Assembly (NCBI GenBank): GCA_947442255.1
Contig: CANEVO010000041.1
Location: 1 to 33,164, forward strand
Reading direction: 5' to 3'
From: Opitutia bacterium
GTDB lineage: Bacteria; Verrucomicrobiota; Verrucomicrobiae; Opitutales; Opitutaceae
DNA length: 33,164 nucleotides
Shown here: piece by piece, positions 9,668 through 17,723 of the stretch
Numbering within the stretch: position 1 is the first letter of the stretch
Layout: every line of letters starts with the position of its first letter
Notes under the pieces: model-generated
Databases searched by the model: none
The model's input: the letters and a program-made list of their open reading frames with translations, nothing else
Told to the model about the DNA's origin: nothing
Program-made: the position numbers and the translations under genes

Positions 9668-12600
9668 ATGTCCGCTCCCCCCACCGTCGACTCACCCGAC
9701 GCGTTCGCCACGTTGCGCACGCATCTGGCGGCCTGCGACTCCGGCGTGCGCCATCGCGGGCAGGACTATCACCGGCGGGGCCAGGTGCTGAGCGTCACCC
9801 GCGTCGACGCCCGGACGCTGCGCGGCGAGGTGCGCGGCACGAAGCTCTACACGGCCGAACTTCTTCGCGCGGGCCGGGGCTGGCGGAACACGTGTTCGTG
9901 CCCGTTGACGGGGGACTGCAAACACGTCGTCGCGCTGGCCCTGCAGTGGCTCCAGCAGCTTGGGATCGCGTCCGGGGCGCCACCGGCCGTTGGTTCGCCC
10001 GCGCAACCGGCCGCGCCCGAACCACTCCGGATCGTTTCCCGGCAGCAGTTGGAAGCGATCCTAGTGGAGAAGCTTGGTCATCCGCTGTCGGCGCAGGAGG
10101 GTGCGTTTCTCGGCAAGCTTGCGCAGATCTTCCACAATTTCCGGCAGTCCGGCCGCGTGGCGGCGCACGATCTGAAGCGCCTGGGCTTCGCCACGGCGGA
10201 GGCGGGCCGCACCGAATTTCAACCCACGTTTCAGGGGTGGTGGACGGAGCCGCCGCAGGATGCGCTCGAGCTCTGGCAATACCTCGCGCATGACATCGAA
10301 TCGTCGGGCTTCGCCGTGCCAGAGTTCATGCGGCCCGTGACCGCTACGGCGCCGTTGCGCGCCCGCTTGGGCGACCAGCAGCACCGCGAGGCGGCGCGGC
10401 GCTGGACCGACCGGTTTGAGCGGCTGCGTGCCGGGGCGGCGTCCGGGCTGAACGAGGCGATTGCGCCAACGGAGCGCCTCGACGTACGCCTCGATGTCGG
10501 CGCCGGCAAATGGGCGCTCGAGACGCGCGCCCACCCGGAGGCCCCGTGGAAGGCCGCGCCGCGCGCCTTCATCGAGCGGTTCACGCGCGAGAGCGCCGGG
10601 CTCTCGGCCGTCGATGCCAGCCCGGCCGTCTTCGCCTTTCTCGCCCTTTGCCAGGACCAGTGGCGTCAGGGCTTCGCGCTGCAACTGGCGTCCGAGAATG
10701 CCGGCGCCCGGCGGTTTTTGCACCGCGTGCTCACCCATCCGCTGGCCCGCACGGTCGTGACCGGCGCCGGCGGCCGGCCGCTGGTCTCCGCCGCGGAACC
10801 ATTGCACTGGGACGTCGCGCGCGCCGATGGCGGCGGCGACAACTTTTTGGTCGCGCTGCATCGCGCCGATGGCACCCCGCTGCCGGCGGCGGCCCTTTAC
10901 CTGCCCGGCCAGCCCGCGCTCTACCTGCACGCAGGCATCGTTTATCGCGGCCCGCCCGCGCTCGACGGCAACTCGGTCGCCGCCGCGCTTGTGCCGGCCG
11001 AGGTCATCGAGCATCCCGAAGTCCTGCAAACGCTGCACAGCCTCGGGGCGCGGCTGCCGGCCGAGATCGCGGCGCGTTTTGCCCCGGTCACCCTGCGCGC
11101 GCGCTTCGAATGCCATCTGGCGAAGGATTTCACCGGACAGGAAAATCTGCACGTCGACCTCGTGGCGGTCGCCGATCATCCGCCGGTACGCCGGACTTGG
11201 TCGCCGGCGGGTTGGAGCCCATTGCCGGCGGTCGTCGCGGCGCCCGCGGACGGCAAAATCCAGTCCCTCGACCTCGGCCGGGTCACGCCGGCCATCGCGC
11301 AGCTCGACGCGCTCGGTCTCGCCTTCAGCCGGCTCGAGGGAAAATGGATGCGACGTGTCACGCGGACGTTCGCCGAGGATTTCATCGCGTGGCGCGAGGC
11401 GCTCCCGCCGGATGTCGAGGTGGCGGCCACGGGTGAACTCGCCTCGCTGCTCAGCGGGCCGGTGCGCGCGCGGGTGGAGTTCGAGTTGAGCGAAACCAAG
11501 GCGCACCGCGACTGGTTCGACCTCGCGCTCGCGCTGCGCCCGGAGGATTCCACGCTGACGCCCGCGGAAGTCGCCTTGCTCCTCAAGGCGCGCGGCAAGC
11601 TCGTGCGGCTCGACGGCAAGGGATGGCGCCGCCTGAGCGTTGATCTCGAGGGCGCGCCGCTGGCGGCGCTGGAGGCGGCCGGGTTCGACACCGCCACGCT
11701 GGCCGAGGCCGCGATTGCGGGAGAGCGGCACCGGTTTCACGCGCTCCAGCTCGCGCAGACCGGCGTGGGCGAGCTGCTGTCCGACCGGCAGTCGCAGGCC
11801 CTGCGCGCGCGCGCCAGCGAGCTGGTGCATCCGGCGCAGGCGCCCGCATTGCCGGCGGGCCTGTGCGCCGAGCTGCGGCCGTATCAGCGCGAGGGCTTCG
11901 AGTTTCTCGTCTTTCTTTCGCTCAACCGGCTCGGGGGCGTGCTCGCCGACGACATGGGTCTCGGCAAGACCCTGCAGGCGCTGGCGTGGCTGCTCTGGCT
12001 TGCGCAACGCCAGCCGGCCGGCGAACCGTTGCGCGCCCTCGTCGTGTGCCCGAAATCGGTGATCGGCAACTGGGAGGCCGAGACGAGGCGGTTCACGCCG
12101 GCGCTGGATGTCGTGCGCTTCGTGCCGGGCGGGATGAAGCCCGTGCTCGCCGCCCATGCGGGCCGGCCGTTGATCGTCGTCGCGAACTACACCCAGCTCC
12201 GCCTGCAGGCGAAATTCTTTCACGATCAGGCCTGGCACGCGGTGATCCTCGACGAGGCGCAGTTCATCAAGAATCCCTCGTCGAACGTGGCGGTCGTCGC
12301 GCGCGAACTGCCGGGCGAATGCCGGCTGGTGCTGACGGGCACGCCGGTGGAAAACCGCCTGCTCGACCTCTGGAGCCTGTTTGCGTTTGCCCTGCCCGGG
12401 CTGCTCGGGACGCAGGCCGCGTTCAAGCGCCACTACGCGCAGGACAATCCGCTCGCGCTGGCGCGGCTGCGGGCGCGCGTGCGGCATTTCCTGTTACGGC
12501 GGACGAAGGCGCAGGTGGCGGCCGACCTGCCGGCGCGCACCGAGGAAGACGTCGTGCTGGAGCTCGAGGGCGAGCAGGCGCGGCTGTATCAAGCGGAGCT

Positions 12601-13249
12601 CAAGCGCGCGCGGGCGCAGTTGCTCCGCGTGGAATCGCCGCGGCAGCTCGACAAGGCGCGCTTCAGCATTCTCGCGAGCCTGATGAAGCTGCGCCAGATC
12701 TGCTGCCACCCGGCGCTGCTCGGCCCGGCGCACCGCGACGCGCCCTCGGCCAAGCTCGAGGAATTGCTCGAGCGCGTGGAGGAGCTGCGCGACGAGGGCC
12801 ACCAGGTGCTCGTCTTCAGCCAGTTCGTGACGATGCTCGAAATCATCCGGGAGCGGCTCGCCGCCGCCGGAATCGGGCACCTGATGCTCACCGGCCAGAC
12901 GGAGGATCGCGAGACGCTGGTCGCGCAGTTTCAGGCGGAGCGCCACCACACGGTGTTTCTGCTGTCGCTGAAGGCGGCCGGCTTCGGGCTGAACCTCACG
13001 GCCGCGTCGTATGTGATTCTCTACGACCCGTGGTGGAACCCGGCGGTCGAGGCGCAGGCGATCGATCGCACGCATCGCATCGGCCAGGTGTCGCCGGTGA
13101 ACGCGTATCGCTTCATCGCGCGCGGCACGGTGGAGGAAAAAATCCGCACGCTGCAGCGCGAGAAAGCGGCCCTGGCGGGCGCGGTGGTGCAGGAGGAGTC
13201 GCTCGCGAGCGTGCTCGATCTGGACAGCCTGCGGCAGATCCTTGGGTGA
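9668..13249 (+). CDS. SWIM zinc finger SNF2-family ATPase/helicase
   Basis: A 1193-residue bacterial Swi2/Snf2-type ATPase, expected to move along double-stranded DNA or remodel protein-DNA complexes; its cellular role is not known. An N-terminal SWIM zinc finger has C76, C78, C84 and H86. A long middle region (about 100-740) has no recognised motif. The SNF2 ATPase core follows: Walker A MGLGKT (K767), DEAQ at 862-865, LTGTPVENRLLDLWSL, then helicase C with VFSQFVTMLEII, LSLKAAGFGLNLT, DPWWNPAVEAQ and motif VI QAIDRTHRIGQ (1130-1140). All key residues are intact. It follows glyQS on the same strand but may have its own promoter. Long open frames on its opposite strand are antisense artefacts of high GC. 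Confidence 0.93.
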   Translation: MSAPPTVDSPDAFATLRTHLAACDSGVRHRGQDYHRRGQVLSVTRVDARTLRGEVRGTKLYTAELLRAGRGWRNTCSCPLTGDCKHVVALALQWLQQLGIASGAPPAVGSPAQPAAPEPLRIVSRQQLEAILVEKLGHPLSAQEGAFLGKLAQIFHNFRQSGRVAAHDLKRLGFATAEAGRTEFQPTFQGWWTEPPQDALELWQYLAHDIESSGFAVPEFMRPVTATAPLRARLGDQQHREAARRWTDRFERLRAGAASGLNEAIAPTERLDVRLDVGAGKWALETRAHPEAPWKAAPRAFIERFTRESAGLSAVDASPAVFAFLALCQDQWRQGFALQLASENAGARRFLHRVLTHPLARTVVTGAGGRPLVSAAEPLHWDVARADGGGDNFLVALHRADGTPLPAAALYLPGQPALYLHAGIVYRGPPALDGNSVAAALVPAEVIEHPEVLQTLHSLGARLPAEIAARFAPVTLRARFECHLAKDFTGQENLHVDLVAVADHPPVRRTWSPAGWSPLPAVVAAPADGKIQSLDLGRVTPAIAQLDALGLAFSRLEGKWMRRVTRTFAEDFIAWREALPPDVEVAATGELASLLSGPVRARVEFELSETKAHRDWFDLALALRPEDSTLTPAEVALLLKARGKLVRLDGKGWRRLSVDLEGAPLAALEAAGFDTATLAEAAIAGERHRFHALQLAQTGVGELLSDRQSQALRARASELVHPAQAPALPAGLCAELRPYQREGFEFLVFLSLNRLGGVLADDMGLGKTLQALAWLLWLAQRQPAGEPLRALVVCPKSVIGNWEAETRRFTPALDVVRFVPGGMKPVLAAHAGRPLIVVANYTQLRLQAKFFHDQAWHAVILDEAQFIKNPSSNVAVVARELPGECRLVLTGTPVENRLLDLWSLFAFALPGLLGTQAAFKRHYAQDNPLALARLRARVRHFLLRRTKAQVAADLPARTEEDVVLELEGEQARLYQAELKRARAQLLRVESPRQLDKARFSILASLMKLRQICCHPALLGPAHRDAPSAKLEELLERVEELRDEGHQVLVFSQFVTMLEIIRERLAAAGIGHLMLTGQTEDRETLVAQFQAERHHTVFLLSLKAAGFGLNLTAASYVILYDPWWNPAVEAQAIDRTHRIGQVSPVNAYRFIARGTVEEKIRTLQREKAALAGAVVQEESLASVLDLDSLRQILG

Positions 13250-13518
13250 GGCGGCCCGCCCGCGGGTAGCTTTACTTTGGATCGGCATCGAACGGCTTCA
13301 ACCCAACCCGGCAAAGCCGGAACCAGAACTTTCCGCGGATAAATGCTTGGTTCAATCCGCGTCCATCCGCGGGGAAAGCATAGGAGCGCTCCACGAAAGA
13401 TCGTCGCAAACCTGCACGTTGTTCGCGAGTGCAGGCTCTAACTTCCGTCAATCGGGGCTGGCCGCGCGGACCGCATCGCCCTTACTCGTCAGCCGAAAAG
13501 CCATTCCCGCTTATCCCC
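13250..13518. other. Intergenic region with several inverted repeats
   Basis: No gene is seen in these 269 bases. Repeats seen are CCGGC-AAA-GCCGG (about 13309-13320), CCGCGGAT (13333-13340) paired with ATCCGCGG (13365-13372), a second ATCCGCG at 13355, and CCTGCAC (13411-13417) paired with GTGCAGG (13429-13435). The ATCCGCGTCCATCCGCGG stretch resembles a dispersed intergenic repeat; that needs a genome-wide search. No T-run follows any stem. Confidence 0.5.
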
Positions 13519-14934
13519 ATGAAGTACTCATCCTGGTTTCTGTGCGTCTCAATGTGTCTGGTCGCGGCCGGTCTCGCCCGCGCGGCCAGCGTGAAGGATT
13601 TCGGCGCCAAGGGCGACGGCGTCGCCGACGACACCGCGGCCATCCAGCGCGCCGTGACGGAAACCACGGACGGCGTGGTCGATTTCCCGCGGGGCGCCTA
13701 CCGGCTCACGGCCACCGTGCGCGTACCGCTCGACGGCGTCGGGCGGATCAGCCTGCAGGGCGGCGGCGTGGGCCGCGTCGTGATGGCGGGCCGCGGCCCA
13801 GCCTTTTATTTCGCGGGCACGCACCGCGGCACGGCCGGCCCGCAGAGTTTCAAGCCGGGCATCATGGACCAGGAGCGCATGCCGCAGGTGGACGGACTGG
13901 AGATCGTGGGCGCGCATCCCGAGGCCGACGGCCTCGAATTCAGCTTTGTGATGCAGCCCACCGTCCGCGGCTGCTTCCTCCGCGAGCTGCGCCACGGCAT
14001 CCGGTTCTCCGCGGGTTCGCCGCCGCCCGAGCGCATCACCACCAGCAACCGCAACCCGATCATCATCGGCAATCACATCTACAATTGCCTGCAGACCGGC
14101 ATCATTTTCGAGGGCGTTGACCTGCACCAGATCATCATCAGCAGTAATCACATCAGCTACTGCAAGCGCGGCGGCATCCGGATCACCAACGCCTCGATTC
14201 GCAACCTGGAGATCGTGGAGAACTGCATCGAATACAACTACGACGCCAACGCCTCCGAGTCGGCGGACATCTGGATGGATGTCGGCAAGGGCAGCATCCG
14301 CGAGGGCGTCATCACCGGGAACAACATCCAGGCGGTCAAGACGCCGGGCGGGGCGAACATCCGGCTGGTGGGCACCCCGGGGACGCCGAACAAGCTCGGC
14401 CTGTTCGCCATCTCCGGCAACCACATCAGCAGCCAGAACGTGAACATCCACCTGCGGAACGTCCGCGGAATCACGGTGAACGGCAACAGCCTGCTCCGGG
14501 GCGGCGAACAGGCGCTGCTGATCGAGGGCAGCCGCAACATCGTCGTCGGCACCAACGCGGTGGACAACAACCCGGACTATATCGAGAAGGGTCAGCAGTG
14601 GCTCAACGGCGTCGTGGTGCGCGACAGCGAGGGCATCATCCTGAACGGACTGCAAGTCGACGGGTCCGCCGCGGGCTCGAGCAGCCGGGGCGGCGCGGTG
14701 GAGATCACCGGCAGCCGGCAAATCTCGGTGAGCGGCGGGCAGATCCTCGCGCCGAAGTTTCGCGGGCTTTATATCGAAAACTCCCAGCAGGTGCAGGTGA
14801 CGGGCATGATGATCACCGCGGCCACGGACGCGAAGGACCTTGTGGCCGGCATCGAGATCCGCGGGGGCGGGGCCGTGACGTTGGGCGAAAACAGCGTCGC
14901 GCGTGGCAGCGCGGGCGACGTGGTGCGCAAGTAG
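13519..14934 (+). CDS. Secreted right-handed beta-helix protein (pectate lyase superfamily-like)
   Basis: A 471-residue secreted protein with a signal peptide (1-23, ending LARA). It begins with the classic motif VKDFGAKGDGVADDTAAIQ of the pectate-lyase-3/glycosyl hydrolase 28-like superfamily and continues with many parallel beta-helix coils rich in Asn (for example IIIGNHIYNC, IIISSNHISYC, EGVITGNNIQ, ISGNHISSQNV). Such proteins bind or cut acidic polysaccharides, but catalytic residues are not evident, so activity and substrate are unknown. ATG 13519 follows CTTATCCCC. It may work with the symporter and SGNH hydrolase downstream, from which a scar now separates it. Confidence 0.82.
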   Translation: MKYSSWFLCVSMCLVAAGLARAASVKDFGAKGDGVADDTAAIQRAVTETTDGVVDFPRGAYRLTATVRVPLDGVGRISLQGGGVGRVVMAGRGPAFYFAGTHRGTAGPQSFKPGIMDQERMPQVDGLEIVGAHPEADGLEFSFVMQPTVRGCFLRELRHGIRFSAGSPPPERITTSNRNPIIIGNHIYNCLQTGIIFEGVDLHQIIISSNHISYCKRGGIRITNASIRNLEIVENCIEYNYDANASESADIWMDVGKGSIREGVITGNNIQAVKTPGGANIRLVGTPGTPNKLGLFAISGNHISSQNVNIHLRNVRGITVNGNSLLRGGEQALLIEGSRNIVVGTNAVDNNPDYIEKGQQWLNGVVVRDSEGIILNGLQVDGSAAGSSSRGGAVEITGSRQISVSGGQILAPKFRGLYIENSQQVQVTGMMITAATDAKDLVAGIEIRGGGAVTLGENSVARGSAGDVVRK

Positions 14935-15010
14935 CCGCGGTCTTGCATCGCCTTCGCGGAGGCCCGGATATTTTCCTGGAGACGCGGCGTCCCCGCCGAG
15001 TTTTTCTCCG

Positions 15011-15670
15011 GTGGCCAAGTATGGCGCTAAGGGCAGAAATCTCAATCCGGTGCGGGCGAAGGTCGTGGCGGCGGCACGGCTGCTGGATCACCGCTGGGGC
15101 AGCCTGCCGCTGTTGGCCGGCAAGGGCCGGCCGGCTTCCCTGGAGGGCGCGACCGTGCTGGCGGAGGCGGGCGGGCTCGCGGACACGCCGGGCGGCTGGC
15201 GGCGCTATCGGGCGTATCTCGAAGTGCTGGCCGAGGAGGAGGCGAAGCTGCGGGACAAGAAATTCGGGCGGCTGAGCCGGGGCTGGGTGGTGGGATCGGC
15301 CGACTTCAAGTTGGCCCTGCGGAAGGATCTCACCGCACGGAGTTCGCGTTTGGAGAGGTTGGAACTGGCGGGGGCCGATCGCGCGGGGCAAAGGGAATTG
15401 CGCGCGGAATTGTGGGAAGAGACGTTGCAGGCCGGGGCAAAAAGTCTGGGCCTCGCGCTGGGGAAATTGCCGGCGCAACAGTCGGCCGCGGAAAAGGTGC
15501 TCCTGGCCGCGCTGATGAAAACGGCGACGTCGGTTTCGAACGGCTGGCTGGCGGAACGGCTGGCGATGGGAAAGACGGCGAGCGTGAGCCAGTACGTGCG
15601 CCGGTTCCGGCTGGCGGGCGGGCCGGCTCGGCGGGATTTCAAGCGCGCCTTGTCAAGAGTCACGACGTGA
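15011..15670 (+). pseudogene. C-terminal remnant of a REP-associated tyrosine transposase (Y1/RAYT-like)
   Basis: The frame reads RNLNPVRAKVV followed by WGSLPLLAGKGRPASLE and ends WLAERLAMGKTASVSQYVRRF. This is the layout of the C-terminal half of single-domain Y1 transposases, where (H)LNPVRAK follows the catalytic domain and ERLAMG-SVS lies near the end. The N-terminal half, with the HUH metal site and catalytic Tyr, is missing; upstream is the end of the beta-helix gene. A GTG at 15011 could start a 219-codon product, but without the catalytic part it cannot transpose. It is probably a decayed mobile element; domestication is possible but less likely. Confidence 0.65.
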
Positions 15671-15767
15671 CCCCGTTTTCTCGGCGCGGCGGAAAATAGT
15701 CCGCGGCGCGCGCGAACCACGGCGCAACGAGAACAAAGGCAACCACCAGCCGGCGAAGCGAAGTCAT
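15660..15767 (-). pseudogene. Truncated start of a secreted protein (signal peptide only)
   Basis: From ATG 15767 on the minus strand the frame reads MTSLRRLVVAFVLVAPWFA, RAADYFPPRRE, then runs into the tail of the transposase remnant and stops. The first 22 or so residues are a well-formed signal peptide, and ADYFPP is a common mature start in secreted serine hydrolases of Planctomycetes and Verrucomicrobia. The body of the gene is missing. I read this as the surviving 5' end of a gene whose remainder was lost when the transposase fragment arrived; the junction is near 15683-15692. The parent family is a guess. Confidence 0.45.
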
Positions 15768-16006
15768 CGAGTGTTTCTGCCTGCGGGAACTAGCGGCCGG
15801 AATGCATCGACGCGATGCATTTTGCCGGAGGCTGGCGCCGGGTGGTTTCAAGCAACTCGGGGAACGACGGGTTCCATTTGGGTCCGAAACCAAATGGCCG
15901 CCGCCCTGCCGGGACGAGAATCGCGCTGGCTAAATCACGGCGGCTCCGCGCAGGATTCCGGCGACGATTCGGTTTCGCCGTCTTCCCCTCAACCCCTCCT
16001 TCCCCG
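15768..16006. promoter_or_regulatory. Upstream region of the symporter gene with two perfect hairpins
   Basis: AATGCATCG (15801-15809) and CGATGCATT (15813-15821) form a perfect 9-base inverted repeat around ACG, itself flanked by CCGG. CCATTTGG (15874-15881) and CCAAATGG (15890-15897) form a second perfect 8-base repeat with an 8-base loop. Both lie before the symporter start. They may be operators for a local regulator, or ends left by the REP-type element. No gene is seen here. Confidence 0.45.
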
Positions 16007-17671
16007 ATGTTCGGTCTCCATCCCTACGACTTTGCCGTCATTGTCGCCTACCTCGGCCTGATGGCCGCGATCGGCCTCTACGCCGCCCGCCGCGTCCGCA
16101 GCACCAGCGAGTATTTCATGGGCAACCGCAAGTTCGGTAAACTGCTCATGATCGGCCAGTCGCTCGGCGTCGGTACGCACGCGGACCAGCCGGTGGGCAC
16201 GGCGGGCAAGTCCTACGAGTGGGGCTTCTCGGGCATCTGGTTCGGCTGGAAATTCATCTTCTGCACGCCGTTTTACTGGCTCATCGCGCCGATTTTTCGG
16301 CGGCTGCGCTACATCACCAGCGCGGAGTACATGGAGGCCCGTTTCGGCCGGGGCTTGGGCATCCTCTACGGTCTGTATGCGGTGCTGTACCTGATGTTGA
16401 ACATGACGGCCATGCAGAATGGCGCGGCCAAGGTCGTGAGCCAGGCGACGGCCGGCGGGATCAGCCACTCCGTCGTCATCTGGTCCATGTCCATCATCTT
16501 TGTCGGCTACAGTTTTCTCGGCGGCCGCGTGTCCTCGGTGATGACGGATTTTTTCCAGAGCCTCCTCATTATCGTGCTGTCGGTCATCATCCTCCCGTTT
16601 GGCTTTTCCCAGTTGGGCGGCTTTCATGGCGTCAAATCGGCGCTGTCGGACGCGCAGCTTTCCCTCGCGATTCCGGGCGGACTAACGCTGGGCCTGATCG
16701 CGGTCCTGAGCCTCCAGAGCCTGTGCTCGATTTTTTCCCAGCCGCACGTGATGGGATCGGTCGGCACCGGCAAGACGGAGACCAACTGCCGCGTGGGCTT
16801 CACCTACGGCAATCTCGTGAAGCGTTTTTGCACCATCGGCTGGACCCTGGTGGGACTGATCGTGATCGCATTGGTGGTGCGCGGGAAGATTCCGGCGCTG
16901 CACGACCCCGAGGCCGCGTTTGGCGTCGCGTGCCATTACCTGCTCGGACCGGGATTCCTCGGCCTGATGGTGGCGAGCATCTTGGCCACCAACATGTCGA
17001 CCTGCTCGGCCTTCATGGTCGATATGGGCGCGCTCTTTGTGCAGAACCTTTACCGGCCGTATTTCCGTGCGACCGCTCCCGATACGCACTACCTCAACAT
17101 GGGCCGCATGGCCGGTGCCGTGATGACGCTTAGCTCGATGGGCTTGGTTTACGTGATGCCAAACGTCCTCGATACCCTCCTGCAGGGGGACAGCCTCGCG
17201 GCCTTCATGGGCGTGCCGTTCCTCGCGGGCTTGATCTGGCCACGGGCCAATCGCGTCGGCGCCGCTCTTTCGTTTCTCGCCGGCACGGGCGTCAACATCG
17301 GCCTGAACCTCGCGTGGCACGGCAACGTCACAGCGTGGCACGCGAACATCTTCATCTACTCCCTCATCGCCAGCCTGGTCGGGCTCGTGGCCGGCAGCCT
17401 GCTGACCAAGCCGGAACCGGCCGCGGCGTGGGAGGCCCTGCAGGAACGTCTGCACACGCCGGCGTCGGTCGATGGATTCCCGGCGTCGGAGGTGAAAGCC
17501 CGGGCGCAGGAGGCCGAGGCCAACGGCGAGGGACTGCTCCTCATCGATGTCCTCCGTCTCCGGCAGACCTTTTCATTCCGCCGCTACCGCGCCGACCTGG
17601 TCGGTCTGGCCGGTGCCCTGGGTGTGGTCGTCGTGCTGATCGCGTGCGCGTTTGCCATCGCCCACGCGTAA
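16007..17671 (+). CDS. Sodium:solute symporter family (SSS) transporter
   Basis: A 554-residue inner-membrane transporter with 13-14 expected helices, using the sodium gradient to bring in a solute; in this context a sugar or sugar acid is plausible but not shown. It opens HPYDFAVIVAYLGLMAAIGLY, followed by STSEYFMGNRKFGKLLMIGQSLGVGTHADQ, a typical SSS start, and contains WKFIFCTPFYW, ITSAEYMEARFG, SILATNMSTCSAFMVD and GVPFLAGLIWPRANRVGA. ATG 16007 is directly preceded by CCCCTCCTTCCCCG and has no Shine-Dalgarno; upstream in-frame codons cover the hairpins and are not protein-like. The SGNH hydrolase gene starts 52 bases after its stop, so the two are probably one operon. Confidence 0.9.
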   Translation: MFGLHPYDFAVIVAYLGLMAAIGLYAARRVRSTSEYFMGNRKFGKLLMIGQSLGVGTHADQPVGTAGKSYEWGFSGIWFGWKFIFCTPFYWLIAPIFRRLRYITSAEYMEARFGRGLGILYGLYAVLYLMLNMTAMQNGAAKVVSQATAGGISHSVVIWSMSIIFVGYSFLGGRVSSVMTDFFQSLLIIVLSVIILPFGFSQLGGFHGVKSALSDAQLSLAIPGGLTLGLIAVLSLQSLCSIFSQPHVMGSVGTGKTETNCRVGFTYGNLVKRFCTIGWTLVGLIVIALVVRGKIPALHDPEAAFGVACHYLLGPGFLGLMVASILATNMSTCSAFMVDMGALFVQNLYRPYFRATAPDTHYLNMGRMAGAVMTLSSMGLVYVMPNVLDTLLQGDSLAAFMGVPFLAGLIWPRANRVGAALSFLAGTGVNIGLNLAWHGNVTAWHANIFIYSLIASLVGLVAGSLLTKPEPAAAWEALQERLHTPASVDGFPASEVKARAQEAEANGEGLLLIDVLRLRQTFSFRRYRADLVGLAGALGVVVVLIACAFAIAHA

Positions 17672-17723
17672 AGTGCCCGGCGGAAATCGAGGCGCATGGT
17701 GCCGGTCTCCGCCGCTCGATTTG

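Noticed and set aside
10061..12487. An 808-codon open frame opposite the SNF2 gene
   Set aside because: It is antisense to an intact helicase, extremely rich in Arg, Gln and His, has no recognisable domain, and is a known artefact of high-GC codon use.
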